A stretch of 50,338 nucleotides of DNA from the NCBI GenBank assembly GCA_009694745.1, contig SHUF01000017.1, forward strand, positions 1-50,338, in the 5' to 3' direction. This stretch comes from Acidobacteriota bacterium (GTDB lineage Bacteria; Acidobacteriota; Vicinamibacteria; Vicinamibacterales; SCN-69-37). Each line of letters opens with the position of its first letter. Within the stretch, counting starts at the first letter, position 1. The notes under the pieces are model-generated. The model was not told the origin of the DNA, searched no databases, and saw only the letters and a list, made by a program, of their open reading frames with translations. Below are positions 17,375-25,272 of this stretch, piece after piece. The translations under genes and the position numbers were made by a program.

Positions 17375-18589
17375 TCAACTCGTGTGTTTCCGTCGGGGAA
17401 TGGCCCAGATGGCCGCAGGCACCCACAGGCCAAGTCCGACGAGCGCGGCCAGCACGCGCGGATCGACGTGCCACATTTCGAGCGCCACGGCCGTCGAATA
17501 GGCCACCGCCGACTGCACAAGCGCCATCACGATGAGTTCGGCGGAGAACACGCGGCCGCGGAACTCGTCGGGCACGCGCATCTGCAGCAGCACATTGCTC
17601 GCCACCCACAGCATCGACCCAAAGACATGCGCGGCGATCACGACCGCGGCGGCAAACCAGATCGTGGGCACAATCGCCAGCGCCGCGTAACAGGCGCCCG
17701 CCACGAAATACGCCGGAGCAATCAGGCGGATGAGATTGCCCTGCCTTGCCGCAATGAGACTGATGATGAGCGAGCCCGCAAAGGCGCCAATGCCCCGCGC
17801 GGCAAAGAGGATGCCGATGCCGGCATCGCTCGAGTCGCCGATCCGGAAGATCCTGTCGCCGAAAACCGTCAGGAGCAGGAGTGCGCCGCCAACGATGGCC
17901 CACCCGCCCTTGATGAGTGCGATTCGAGCCACGTCGCCATGGCGTCGCATGTAGGAAAGGCCGTCAAGAACCCCCTGAAGACCCAGCGCCGCACGCTCGG
18001 TCGCAGCGCGGGCAGGCACTCGCATGCGCCACAGGAATACTGCTGAGATGAAGAACGACAGTGCGTTGATGACAAATGCTGCGTCGCGGCCGAGCAGCAC
18101 GGTCACGCCGCCGCCGAGCGACGCGCCTATCGCCAGCATGGCCGACCACGTGCCAGTCGAGATGGCGTTGGCGGCCACAAGTTGCTCGCGCGGCACAATC
18201 GACGGCACAGTGGCCGAACGCGCCGGCTCGAAGAAGCCCGAACACGCCACCATCACGCCCGTCACGACATACGCGAGCCACACGGTGTCGGCAGACCGGA
18301 CCAGGATCAGGCCTAGCACCGCTGCGCCTCTGACGATGTCGGCGGCAATCATGATCCGGCGCCGATCGAAGCGGTCTACAATCACCCCGGAGATCGGCCC
18401 GACGATCGCGACCGGCAGCAATTGCATCACCATCATGCCCGCCACAGCTGTCGCCGATCCTGTCAGTTCGAACAGCAGCGCGTAGAGCGCAACAACGTTG
18501 AACCAGTCGCCGAGCTGGCTGACGATTTGTCCGAACCAGAGCAGACGAAAGTTGCGATTCTCTCGAATGAGAGTGATCAGCGTGCGCAT
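17375..18589 (-). CDS. MFS exporter (EntS/MFS_3-like)
   Basis: A 404-residue inner-membrane protein with twelve hydrophobic segments. The N-terminus ENRNFRLLWFGQIVSQLGDW followed by FNVVALYALLFELTGSATAV, and the loop GVIVDRFDRRRIMIAADIVR, are typical of the MFS_3 group that includes the enterobactin exporter EntS and macrolide efflux proteins. VPREQLVAANA and LQMRVPDEFRGRVFSAELIV match the same family. The substrate is not predictable. It lies 18 bases downstream of the dehydratase-like gene on the same strand, so the two are probably co-transcribed. Confidence 0.9.
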   Translation of the reverse strand: MRTLITLIRENRNFRLLWFGQIVSQLGDWFNVVALYALLFELTGSATAVAGMMVMQLLPVAIVGPISGVIVDRFDRRRIMIAADIVRGAAVLGLILVRSADTVWLAYVVTGVMVACSGFFEPARSATVPSIVPREQLVAANAISTGTWSAMLAIGASLGGGVTVLLGRDAAFVINALSFFISAVFLWRMRVPARAATERAALGLQGVLDGLSYMRRHGDVARIALIKGGWAIVGGALLLLTVFGDRIFRIGDSSDAGIGILFAARGIGAFAGSLIISLIAARQGNLIRLIAPAYFVAGACYAALAIVPTIWFAAAVVIAAHVFGSMLWVASNVLLQMRVPDEFRGRVFSAELIVMALVQSAVAYSTAVALEMWHVDPRVLAALVGLGLWVPAAIWAIPRRKHTS

Positions 18590-18607
18590 GGTGCCTGCCG
18601 GCGCACG

Positions 18608-19603
18608 CTAGAGAATCCGCCTGAGCACGGCTTCATCCACGTTCCGGCCCGTCAGCATGACGCCGACGGGACCACTGCCCATGTCGAGGCCGCCCTGCAG
18701 CAACGCCGCGACCGCCGCCGCCCCCGCGCCTTCAGACACGAGTCGCTCCCGGTAGACGAGGCCACGCATCGCCGTCTCGAGCGACGACTCTGCCACGAGC
18801 GCGACCGCGTCAACCAGATCGCGCACCAGATCAAACGTCTGACTGGCCGGCTCGAGATTGCCCGCAAGGCCGTCTGCCAGAGTGGGTTCCACCTTGACCG
18901 TCGTGATCTTGCCGGTCGCAAGCGCCGCTGTGAACACGGGCGAGCGCTCGGCCTCGGCGCCGATGACTCTCACCTCGCTGCGGTGGCTTCGAGCCACCAG
19001 TGCTGCGCCCGCCAGCAGGCCTCCGCCGCCAAGCGGAACGACGAGGACCGTGAGCGACGGCTCGTCTTCGAGCATTTCAAGGGCGACTGTGCCCGCGCCT
19101 GCAATCACATCCGGGTGGTTATACGGTGAGATGTATGGCGCGCCGCTCTCGGCCGAGTCAGCGCGACCGGCGGTTTCGGCGGCGTCGTAGTCGGCCGCCT
19201 CTACAAGTGCGGCACCGTACGACAGCAGGGCGTGGCGCTTGGCATCCGGTGCGCTGACGGAGAGGTGCACGCGGAGTCGAAAGCCGAAGTGCCGCGCCGC
19301 AATGGCCATTGCTGTGCCATGGTTGCCCGCCGACGCAGTCACGACCGTCGTGACATCCGGGCGCTCGGTATGAAGCACCTGAAGTGCGTTGAGCGCGCCA
19401 CGAATTTTAAACGACGCGCCCGGCTGAACAGATTCGATCTTGAGCCATACATCTGCCTTCACCCGGTCCGACAACCACGCCGACCTGAGCATCGGAGATC
19501 GGCAGACGCGGGCCGACCCGTTCATCCGGATGCCAGCCAGACGCCGCGCCGCCGCTTCGACGTCGGCTCGTGTGGGAACGCGGACTCCGGGATAATGGGA
19601 CAT
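18608..19603 (-). CDS. Threonine/serine dehydratase-like PLP enzyme
   Basis: A 331-residue fold-type II PLP enzyme. The PLP lysine lies in QPGASFKIRGALNAL, TASAGNHGTAMAIAARHFG binds the substrate carboxylate, and VVPLGGGGLLAGAALVAR is the glycine-rich phosphate loop. Further down, VKVEPTLADGLAGNLEPASQ and SEGAGAAAVAALLQG agree with the threonine deaminase/serine racemase group. No regulatory ACT domain follows, so this is the short catabolic type. It should turn threonine or serine into an oxoacid and ammonia, or racemise serine. CATAAT ends nine bases before the ATG at 19603, and the divergent metallo-beta-lactamase gene starts 13 bases away. Confidence 0.88.
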   Translation of the reverse strand: MSHYPGVRVPTRADVEAAARRLAGIRMNGSARVCRSPMLRSAWLSDRVKADVWLKIESVQPGASFKIRGALNALQVLHTERPDVTTVVTASAGNHGTAMAIAARHFGFRLRVHLSVSAPDAKRHALLSYGAALVEAADYDAAETAGRADSAESGAPYISPYNHPDVIAGAGTVALEMLEDEPSLTVLVVPLGGGGLLAGAALVARSHRSEVRVIGAEAERSPVFTAALATGKITTVKVEPTLADGLAGNLEPASQTFDLVRDLVDAVALVAESSLETAMRGLVYRERLVSEGAGAAAVAALLQGGLDMGSGPVGVMLTGRNVDEAVLRRIL

Positions 19604-19615
19604 CGGTCATCGATT

Positions 19616-20254
19616 ATGCATGTGTGGACAACCTCGGCGCCCCCCTTCTACAAGAACGGCTACGTTGTGGCCTGCGAACGCACCCGCCACGCCATCGTCA
19701 TCGACCCCGGTGATGACGTGTCGGAGCAACTGGCGGTGGTGAAAAGGGAAGGTGTGTCGGTCACGATGATTCTGCTGACCCATGCGCATCTTGACCACGT
19801 CACCGGTGTGGGCGCGGCGAAGGGCGCGCTGGGTGTGCCGGTGTGGCTGCACAGCGACGACCTGTTCCTTTATGAACGCGCGGCCGAGCAGGGGCGGATG
19901 TTCGGCTTACATGTGAACCCCCAGCCCAAACCGGACCGCTTTTACGTGGAAGGCGAGTCGCTGGCCTTTGGCGACTACGTCGTAGACATCAGGCACACGC
20001 CAGGGCACTGCCCGGGCGGTGTGTGCCTGGCGATAGGCCAAGCCGGCCAGGATGGCCGGGAGCTGTTTGTGGGCGATACGCTGTTTGCCGGTTCGATCGG
20101 GCGAACGGACCTACCAGGCGGCGATCTGGAGACGCTGCTTGCATCAATCCGCAACGAGTTGTTTGTGTATCCCGACTCGACGCTGGTCCACTCGGGCCAC
20201 GGCCCCGACACGACGATCGGCGAGGAACGCAGAGGGAATCCGTTCCTGCAATAG
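19616..20254 (+). CDS. Metallo-beta-lactamase-fold hydrolase (glyoxalase II-like)
   Basis: A 212-residue hydrolase with the full metal-binding set: LTHAHLDHVTG (HxHxDH), HTPGHCPGGVC, VGDTLFAGSIGRTDLPGGD and a final histidine in LVHSGHGPDTTIGEER with the arrangement NPFL at the end. This pattern is that of the short glyoxalase II/YcbL type, which cleaves thioesters such as lactoylglutathione. The ATG at 19616 is chosen from the family N-terminus (HVWTTSAPPFYKNGYVV); GATAAT at 19591-19596 could be its -10 box. Its TAG stop is directly followed by the first base of an inverted-repeat element. Confidence 0.9.
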   Translation: MHVWTTSAPPFYKNGYVVACERTRHAIVIDPGDDVSEQLAVVKREGVSVTMILLTHAHLDHVTGVGAAKGALGVPVWLHSDDLFLYERAAEQGRMFGLHVNPQPKPDRFYVEGESLAFGDYVVDIRHTPGHCPGGVCLAIGQAGQDGRELFVGDTLFAGSIGRTDLPGGDLETLLASIRNELFVYPDSTLVHSGHGPDTTIGEERRGNPFLQ

Positions 20255-20350
20255 GGGGACGGGTGTCGATCCGTGGAAAACTCCGAATGCGAAAACGACC
20301 TCTGAGGTCGTTTTCGGGCGCGAGTTTTCCACAGATCGACACCCGTCCCC
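20255..20350. repeat. Long inverted-repeat element, copy 1
   Basis: A 96-base element with outer arms GGGGACGGGTGTCGATC and its complement at the other end, each followed by GTGGAAAACTC or its complement. Nested inside is a perfect inner stem, GAAAACGACCTC with GAGGTCGTTTTC, one base apart. It fills the whole gap between two convergent stop codons (TAG at 20254, TAA at 20351) and could serve as a two-way terminator. A second copy with the same arms and a different centre lies at 45288-45360. It resembles REP/MITE elements moved in trans by a transposase. Confidence 0.85.
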
Positions 20351-20647
20351 TTATTGCCCCTCAGTTACCGTAAATGAGACACGGCCGACGCCGAGGACGT
20401 CGTCGGGGCGGAGGACGGCGCGGGCCGTTGGAGTGCCGTTCACGGACGTGCCGTTTGTGCTGCCGAGGTCTTCCACTACCAACTGCCCGGACGCGTCAGC
20501 AGTGAGCCGACAGTGCACGCGGGAAACGAGGGGCGCCTCGAACACAAAGTCTGCGTGTGCGCCTCGGCCGATGGTGCGCGCCGTGCCAGGGGTGAGCCGC
20601 AGCAGGCGCGGCATTTCGTCGTTGCTTTGGAGAATCCAGCCAGCCAT
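20351..20647 (-). CDS. Small single-domain FHA protein
   Basis: A 98-residue protein that is almost only a forkhead-associated domain, which binds phosphothreonine peptides. It has the expected motifs in order: ARTIGRGAHADFVF (GR), VSRVHCRL (SxxH), and VEDLGSTNGTSVNG (N-G-T). The N-terminal WILQSNDEMPRLLRLTPG precedes the domain. No kinase or phosphatase gene is in view. The ATG at 20647 has TACACT eight bases upstream and no ribosome-binding site. The downstream neighbour on the same strand is none, since the element at 20255-20350 follows its stop at once. Confidence 0.88.
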   Translation of the reverse strand: MAGWILQSNDEMPRLLRLTPGTARTIGRGAHADFVFEAPLVSRVHCRLTADASGQLVVEDLGSTNGTSVNGTPTARAVLRPDDVLGVGRVSFTVTEGQ

Positions 20648-20669
20648 GGCGCTAGAGTGTAGACGAAAA

Positions 20670-22352
20670 CTACCGCTTTACCGGAAAAACCTCTTTTAAC
20701 CACGAAATCAGTGCGTCGGTGATTTCCGCCGACACAGTCTTGACCGGTAACGACGCATATTCCTCAACTTCGCCCGTGCGGGCGGGCACCAGAAGGTGAT
20801 TCACACCCGGCACCACCACTTTGCGAGTCGCGGCCGCCGGGCCTGCGCGGCGGGCGTTCGCCAACGCCTCAAGTTTGTCCGCCTGATCGGGCGGCACCTG
20901 CGTGTCGAGCGAACCCTGCAACAGCAGGATCGGCTGATTGGTCCGTCGCACAACCAGAGCGGGATCAAACAGCAGCCAACTCCGGAACCAGGCCGTGTCT
21001 GACTGTCGCCGCATCTCCGGCGGCACCGACTCCCAACCCGTGCCAGAAATGACGGCGTCCATGATTCTGTTTTGCAGCGCGATCTTCTCCTGCTTTGCAC
21101 TTTCCGGCTCCTGCAGTTTGTCCAGCGCCCGTCGCTGCTGCATCGCCGTAATCTCTCGACCGGTCTGGCCGGGTGTCGCAACCAGGCCCAACGCCCGAAT
21201 CTGCCCGCGCATCTGGCTTCCTGCCAGAAGCGCCACGCTTCCGCCTTCCGAGTGTCCGACCACCGCCACTCGATTGGTGTCCACGTCCTTGCGCCTGCGC
21301 ACCCAGTTGACCACTCCGCGCAGGTCCTCGGCATACGCTTCGATCGAGGTGCTCTCAATACGCCCGCCGCTCTGGCCCACGCCGCGTTTGTCGTAGCGCA
21401 CCACGAAGAACCCGGCATCCGACAATCGCCCAGCCACCTGGCCGAGGATGGGAATGCCGAACACTGTTTCGTCGCGGTCCTGCGGACCCGAACCCGACAC
21501 AAGAATGACGACGGGCGGTTTGACGACGCCCTCCGGCTTCGTAATCGAAGCCGCCAGGCTGAAGCCGTTGGCCGGAATAAACGCCGCTTCGTCGCGCGGA
21601 TGGCTGAACGAATCAAGCCGCGACATGACACCCGACAGGTCGTCTCGAACCACGGCCAGCGAGGCCACTGGGATGGCCAACCTGGCGAGCCGGCCGCGGG
21701 CGTCCACCCAGACTTCCACCTGCAACGCGCCCCCTGGATTCTGGAACGACACGTCGAACTGCCGCAGTTCGTATTTTGATGTCGACGTTTCCATTCGGCG
21801 CGGCGTGATCTTCATGACCGTGGCCTGCACCTCGGCCTGAGGCGCTACATAGATCGGAAAGCCCGACCCGGCTTGCGCCGTGTGCAGCCGCAGCGCCAGC
21901 ACTTCGTAGGCGCCGTAGAAGTTATTCGGCAGCGCAATCGTGTCTGCCGACACGCGGTGTGTGAGCCGCGCCTGTTTGCCCGCCTGCACCACGTCGGACG
22001 TTGCGGTTCCGCCACTGAATCCGGTATTCAGCAACAGCCCCTGGCCGCGCATCTGCCCCGAAACTTCAAGCGACTGCGTCTGCCAGTCGGCGCCGTAGCG
22101 CGCCACGAATTTGTCAAAGCTGAACTCGAGCGGCGGTCCGGTGCGTCCCGTGGCCGTCACCACCCAGCCGCCTGAAGGCCGCGTGACCGTGACTTCTTCC
22201 GAGCCGATTCGCTGGCCGCGCAGAAACACCGTGAACACGGCCCCGCCGGTCTGGTCTTCCTGTCCGGCTTGCACTGATTGTCCGGCCGGCACGGCGCTCC
22301 ACATTGTGAAGGCCACAAGCCCAACGCTAAGATGCCTGAACCACTGCTTCAT
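20670..22352 (-). CDS. Exported alpha/beta hydrolase (S9/DLH-like)
   Basis: A 560-residue secreted hydrolase. The N-terminus MKQWFRHLSVGLVAFTMWSA is a signal peptide ending near VPAGQS. Residues to about 250 form a beta-rich domain (VFTVFLRGQRIGSEEVTVTR). The C-terminal alpha/beta hydrolase domain has PVVILVSGSGPQDRDE as oxyanion region, the nucleophile in VVGHSEGGSVALL, the acid in LLLQGSLDTQVPPDQ, and the histidine in VVPGVNHLLVPA. Such proteins are peptidase- or esterase-like. I chose the ATG at 22352 over 22373 because the signal peptide starts there; GATACT lies eight bases upstream. This start codon overlaps, head to head, the start codon of the YgfZ-like gene. Confidence 0.88.
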   Translation of the reverse strand: MKQWFRHLSVGLVAFTMWSAVPAGQSVQAGQEDQTGGAVFTVFLRGQRIGSEEVTVTRPSGGWVVTATGRTGPPLEFSFDKFVARYGADWQTQSLEVSGQMRGQGLLLNTGFSGGTATSDVVQAGKQARLTHRVSADTIALPNNFYGAYEVLALRLHTAQAGSGFPIYVAPQAEVQATVMKITPRRMETSTSKYELRQFDVSFQNPGGALQVEVWVDARGRLARLAIPVASLAVVRDDLSGVMSRLDSFSHPRDEAAFIPANGFSLAASITKPEGVVKPPVVILVSGSGPQDRDETVFGIPILGQVAGRLSDAGFFVVRYDKRGVGQSGGRIESTSIEAYAEDLRGVVNWVRRRKDVDTNRVAVVGHSEGGSVALLAGSQMRGQIRALGLVATPGQTGREITAMQQRRALDKLQEPESAKQEKIALQNRIMDAVISGTGWESVPPEMRRQSDTAWFRSWLLFDPALVVRRTNQPILLLQGSLDTQVPPDQADKLEALANARRAGPAAATRKVVVPGVNHLLVPARTGEVEEYASLPVKTVSAEITDALISWLKEVFPVKR

Positions 22353-23373
22353 GACTCCCCAGTATCGCACCATCGCGACAGGCGCAGGATGGCTCGACGT
22401 CAGCGCTCAGGGCCGCCTTCGATTCGACGGTCCCGACGCGGCGTCGTTCCTGCACGCTCTAGTCAGTAATGACGTCGCGAACCTCCCTGTTGGCCGGGGC
22501 GTTTATGCAGCCTTGCTCACGCCGCAGGGACGAATGGTCACCGACATGCGCCTGTTGAGGGGCGAAGATGGCGTTCTGGCGGAGGTCCCGGCAGGCCTTG
22601 CCTCGAGCCTGGCCGTCCGTTTCGATCACCTGATCTTCTCCGAGAGAGTCACGGTGGTAGACGAGAGCGGCGACACACGCGCCCTTTGCGTGTTCGGCGG
22701 CCGTGCGGCGCAGGTGGTGTCGGATGCCACCGGCATTCCGGCTGCCCGAATCGCGGAACTCTCGATTCTCGATCACGTCACGCAAGACGGCCTCAGGGTG
22801 ATCCGCACAGACGACATGACGCTTCCAAATTTTGAAATCTGGATGCCTACCCTTCGATGGGACTCCACTGTGGCTGCAGTGATTGCCGCCGGCGCGGTAG
22901 ATGTGCAGCCGTCCGGCCCGGCAGGGCAGGGCACGATCTTCGACGCGCTCCGCATCGAAGCCGGCCACCCGGTGTTCGGCATCGACATGACGCCCGAAAC
23001 GATCCCACTCGAAGCAGGCCTGCTCGACCGCGCCATCAGCACCACCAAGGGCTGTTACGTGGGCCAGGAAGTCATCATTCGCATCCTGCACCGTGGCGGC
23101 GGACGCGTGGCCAAACATCTCGTCCAGCTCCTGGCCGATCCGGATGTGGCGGAAATTCCCGATGCCGGCACACCGGTATTCGATCGGGGCCGCGAGGTCG
23201 GTGCGGTGACCAGTGCAGCGTTTGGACCAGCCGCCGGTCGCGTGGTGGCGCTCGGCTACGTGCATCGCGACAGCGCCGAGGGCGGACGCCACGTGACTCT
23301 GGGTTCGGCGCTCAGTCGCTGGACGGTTCAACGTGAACCAGCACATCTGCCACCCACGGCAAATCCCGCTTGA
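22351..23373 (+). CDS. YgfZ/GcvT-family folate-binding protein
   Basis: A 340-residue protein of the tetrahydrofolate-binding aminomethyltransferase family, YgfZ branch, which helps Fe-S cluster enzymes through a folate-dependent step. The diagnostic motif is TTKGCYVGQEVIIRILHRGG (K-G-C-Y-x-G-Q-E) at about residues 230-250. FLHALVSNDVANLPVGRGVY, LLTPQGRMVTDMRLLRG and RIEAGHPVFGIDMTPETIPL agree. Its ATG at 22351 shares two bases with the start of the divergent alpha/beta hydrolase. The 3' end overlaps the convergent cation efflux gene by 62 bases. Confidence 0.9.
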   Translation: MTPQYRTIATGAGWLDVSAQGRLRFDGPDAASFLHALVSNDVANLPVGRGVYAALLTPQGRMVTDMRLLRGEDGVLAEVPAGLASSLAVRFDHLIFSERVTVVDESGDTRALCVFGGRAAQVVSDATGIPAARIAELSILDHVTQDGLRVIRTDDMTLPNFEIWMPTLRWDSTVAAVIAAGAVDVQPSGPAGQGTIFDALRIEAGHPVFGIDMTPETIPLEAGLLDRAISTTKGCYVGQEVIIRILHRGGGRVAKHLVQLLADPDVAEIPDAGTPVFDRGREVGAVTSAAFGPAAGRVVALGYVHRDSAEGGRHVTLGSALSRWTVQREPAHLPPTANPA

Positions 23374-24196
23374 GCGTGGCCCGCACGTGTCCACCAACGG
23401 CGTGTGACGCGGCCACCGTCATCAGCGGGTCCACTTCGATATGCAAGTCGATGTGATACTGCAGTCCGGTCTTGCGCGCGAACATCTTGTCGACGCCTTG
23501 CACACCCGGCACCTTCTTGGCCACCGCGATGACCTCAGCCGACAACTCCGCCGGCGGCATGGTGTCAACAAGCTCACTGGACGCACCCTTCACCACCCGC
23601 AGGCCGGTGATGACCACCACGATGCCGACGACGAACCCGCCATAGTGATCGGCTACAAGGAACCGGCCCGGGTCGTACATCGCCAGGCCAACGGCCGTGA
23701 GCGCCGCCACGGCTGACAGGATGTCCACCGCATCATTCCAGGCGTCGGCTACCAGGGCCGAACTCCGGATCTTGCGTCCCACCCGGAACTTCCATGAAGA
23801 CATGACCGCGCGCAGAACGATGGCGACGACCAGCGAGACGACGGCGCCGATTCCCGGCGGCACATGGCTCGCGCCGATGGCCCGAAGCGACTGGTAACAG
23901 ATCATCACGCCGCCAACCGCGAGGATCACACCCACCAGGAAGGCCGACAACGTTTCAAAACGGCCATGCTCATACGGATGGTCATCGTCGGCCGGCCGTG
24001 CCGCCACGCCCATGCCAATGACGACGATGCTCGACGCCAGCACGTCTCCGGCGAATTCGAATCCCATCGCGAGCACCGATGTGGAATGCGCCCAGAGACC
24101 GACAAAGATGTTGCTGATCGCCAGAAATGCGCTGACGCCGATCCCAAAACGAGCGACGCGGCGTGCCGTCCGGTACGACTCCTCAACCGCGCTCAT
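23312..24196 (-). CDS. Cation diffusion facilitator family transporter
   Basis: A 294-residue membrane protein that exports divalent metal ions (Zn, Co, Fe or Mn) by proton exchange. Six hydrophobic helices hold the metal site: FEFAGDVLASSIVVIG in helix 2 and LVADAWNDAVDILSAVA in helix 5 (family pattern H/D-x-x-x-D). HPYEHGRFETLSAFLVGV is the hallmark loop. The cytoplasmic C-terminal domain (VPGVQGVDKMFARKTGLQYH, then DLHIEVDPLMTV) is present. The ATG at 24196 is supported by CACAAT six bases upstream (24203-24208) and by family starts; the frame is open further upstream but without homology. Confidence 0.9.
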   Translation of the reverse strand: MSAVEESYRTARRVARFGIGVSAFLAISNIFVGLWAHSTSVLAMGFEFAGDVLASSIVVIGMGVAARPADDDHPYEHGRFETLSAFLVGVILAVGGVMICYQSLRAIGASHVPPGIGAVVSLVVAIVLRAVMSSWKFRVGRKIRSSALVADAWNDAVDILSAVAALTAVGLAMYDPGRFLVADHYGGFVVGIVVVITGLRVVKGASSELVDTMPPAELSAEVIAVAKKVPGVQGVDKMFARKTGLQYHIDLHIEVDPLMTVAASHAVGGHVRATLKRDLPWVADVLVHVEPSSD

Positions 24197-24256
24197 CCTC
24201 GTATTGTGCCCCGGATTGCTACGGCCCTTCTGCTTCGTGCTACCCTCGGGTGTTCT

Positions 24257-25270
24257 ATGTCGACGCCTATCCTCGAGTTCGTGCTCAAGAACTACAAAAA
24301 CTTCAATTCCCGGGCCACGCGCGATGCCCTGATTGCGTACTGGACCCACATCGACAACGGCGGCCGGATGTTCTGGGCCATGGCCGGCGCAATGTCGTCG
24401 GCTCAACTGGGAATCACGCTCGCGCCGGCTATTCGCGAGGGTTTGGTTCACGGTCTTTCAGTGACTGGGGCGAACATTGAGGAGTCGTTATTCCGCCTCG
24501 TGGCCCACGACAGCTACAAGGATTTTCCGGAGTACCGCTATTTCACGAAGCAGGACGACACCCGGATCCTCAACGAGCGGATGCGTCGGGTCACCGACAC
24601 CAGTATTCCTGAAGACGAGGCGTTTCGCGCTGTTGAGAAGTTCGTGGTGCCGATGTGGAAGCGCGCCAGCGAGAAGGGCGACCGTCGTTTCTGGCACGAG
24701 TACTTCTACGAGCTGGTGCTGACGATCGGTGAGGATCTCTACGAGGGAAATCCAGAGGAGTCTTGGCTGCTCGCCGCCGCCAAAGCCAATTTGCCCATCG
24801 TGGTGCCCGGATACGAAGACTCGACGTTCGGCAATATCTTCGCCGCGCACGTGAAGGTCGGCGACTGCAACGCGAGCATCGCGAAGTCGGGCATCGAGTA
24901 CATGGGTGCGTTCTACGATCAGTACGGCGCGCTGTCTGAAGGCGCCGGCGTCGGGTTCTTCCAGATTGGCGGCGGGATCGCGGGCGACTTTCCGATCTGC
25001 GTGGTGCCGTCACTGAAGTACGACATGGAAAGTGAGGCCAAGCCATGGGCGTACTTCTGCCAGATCTCGGATTCGACCACGTCGTACGGGTCGTATTCGG
25101 GTGCCACCCCCAATGAAAAGATCACCTGGGACAAACTGACTGAAGACACGCCGATGTTTGTCATCGAGTCGGACGCGACCATCGTCGTGCCCTTGATGCT
25201 GAGCGCGCTGCTCGAGTGCAAGCGGCACCCGGCCGAGGCCCGGGCGCTGATGGAGTCTGCCGCTCGATAG
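24257..25270 (+). CDS. Deoxyhypusine synthase-like protein
   Basis: A 337-residue member of the deoxyhypusine synthase family, NAD-dependent enzymes that transfer the aminobutyl group of spermidine to a lysine or amine. Visible features are THIDNGGRMFWAMAGAMSSA, PIVVPGYEDSTFGNIFAA, EGAGVGFFQIGGGIAGDFPI and SGATPNEKITWDKL, where the last lysine aligns with the lysine of the family motif (SWGKI) that carries the enzyme intermediate. Bacteria have no eIF5A, so the acceptor must differ; bacterial relatives have been linked to polyamine synthesis such as homospermidine or spermidine. The gene starts a coupled trio: only two bases separate its stop from the DprE1-like start. Confidence 0.88.
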   Translation: MSTPILEFVLKNYKNFNSRATRDALIAYWTHIDNGGRMFWAMAGAMSSAQLGITLAPAIREGLVHGLSVTGANIEESLFRLVAHDSYKDFPEYRYFTKQDDTRILNERMRRVTDTSIPEDEAFRAVEKFVVPMWKRASEKGDRRFWHEYFYELVLTIGEDLYEGNPEESWLLAAAKANLPIVVPGYEDSTFGNIFAAHVKVGDCNASIAKSGIEYMGAFYDQYGALSEGAGVGFFQIGGGIAGDFPICVVPSLKYDMESEAKPWAYFCQISDSTTSYGSYSGATPNEKITWDKLTEDTPMFVIESDATIVVPLMLSALLECKRHPAEARALMESAAR

Positions 25271-25272
25271 TG

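Noticed and set aside
20255-20350. The inverted repeat as a riboswitch or small RNA.
   Set aside because: A second copy with the same arms at 45288-45360 shows it is a dispersed repeat.
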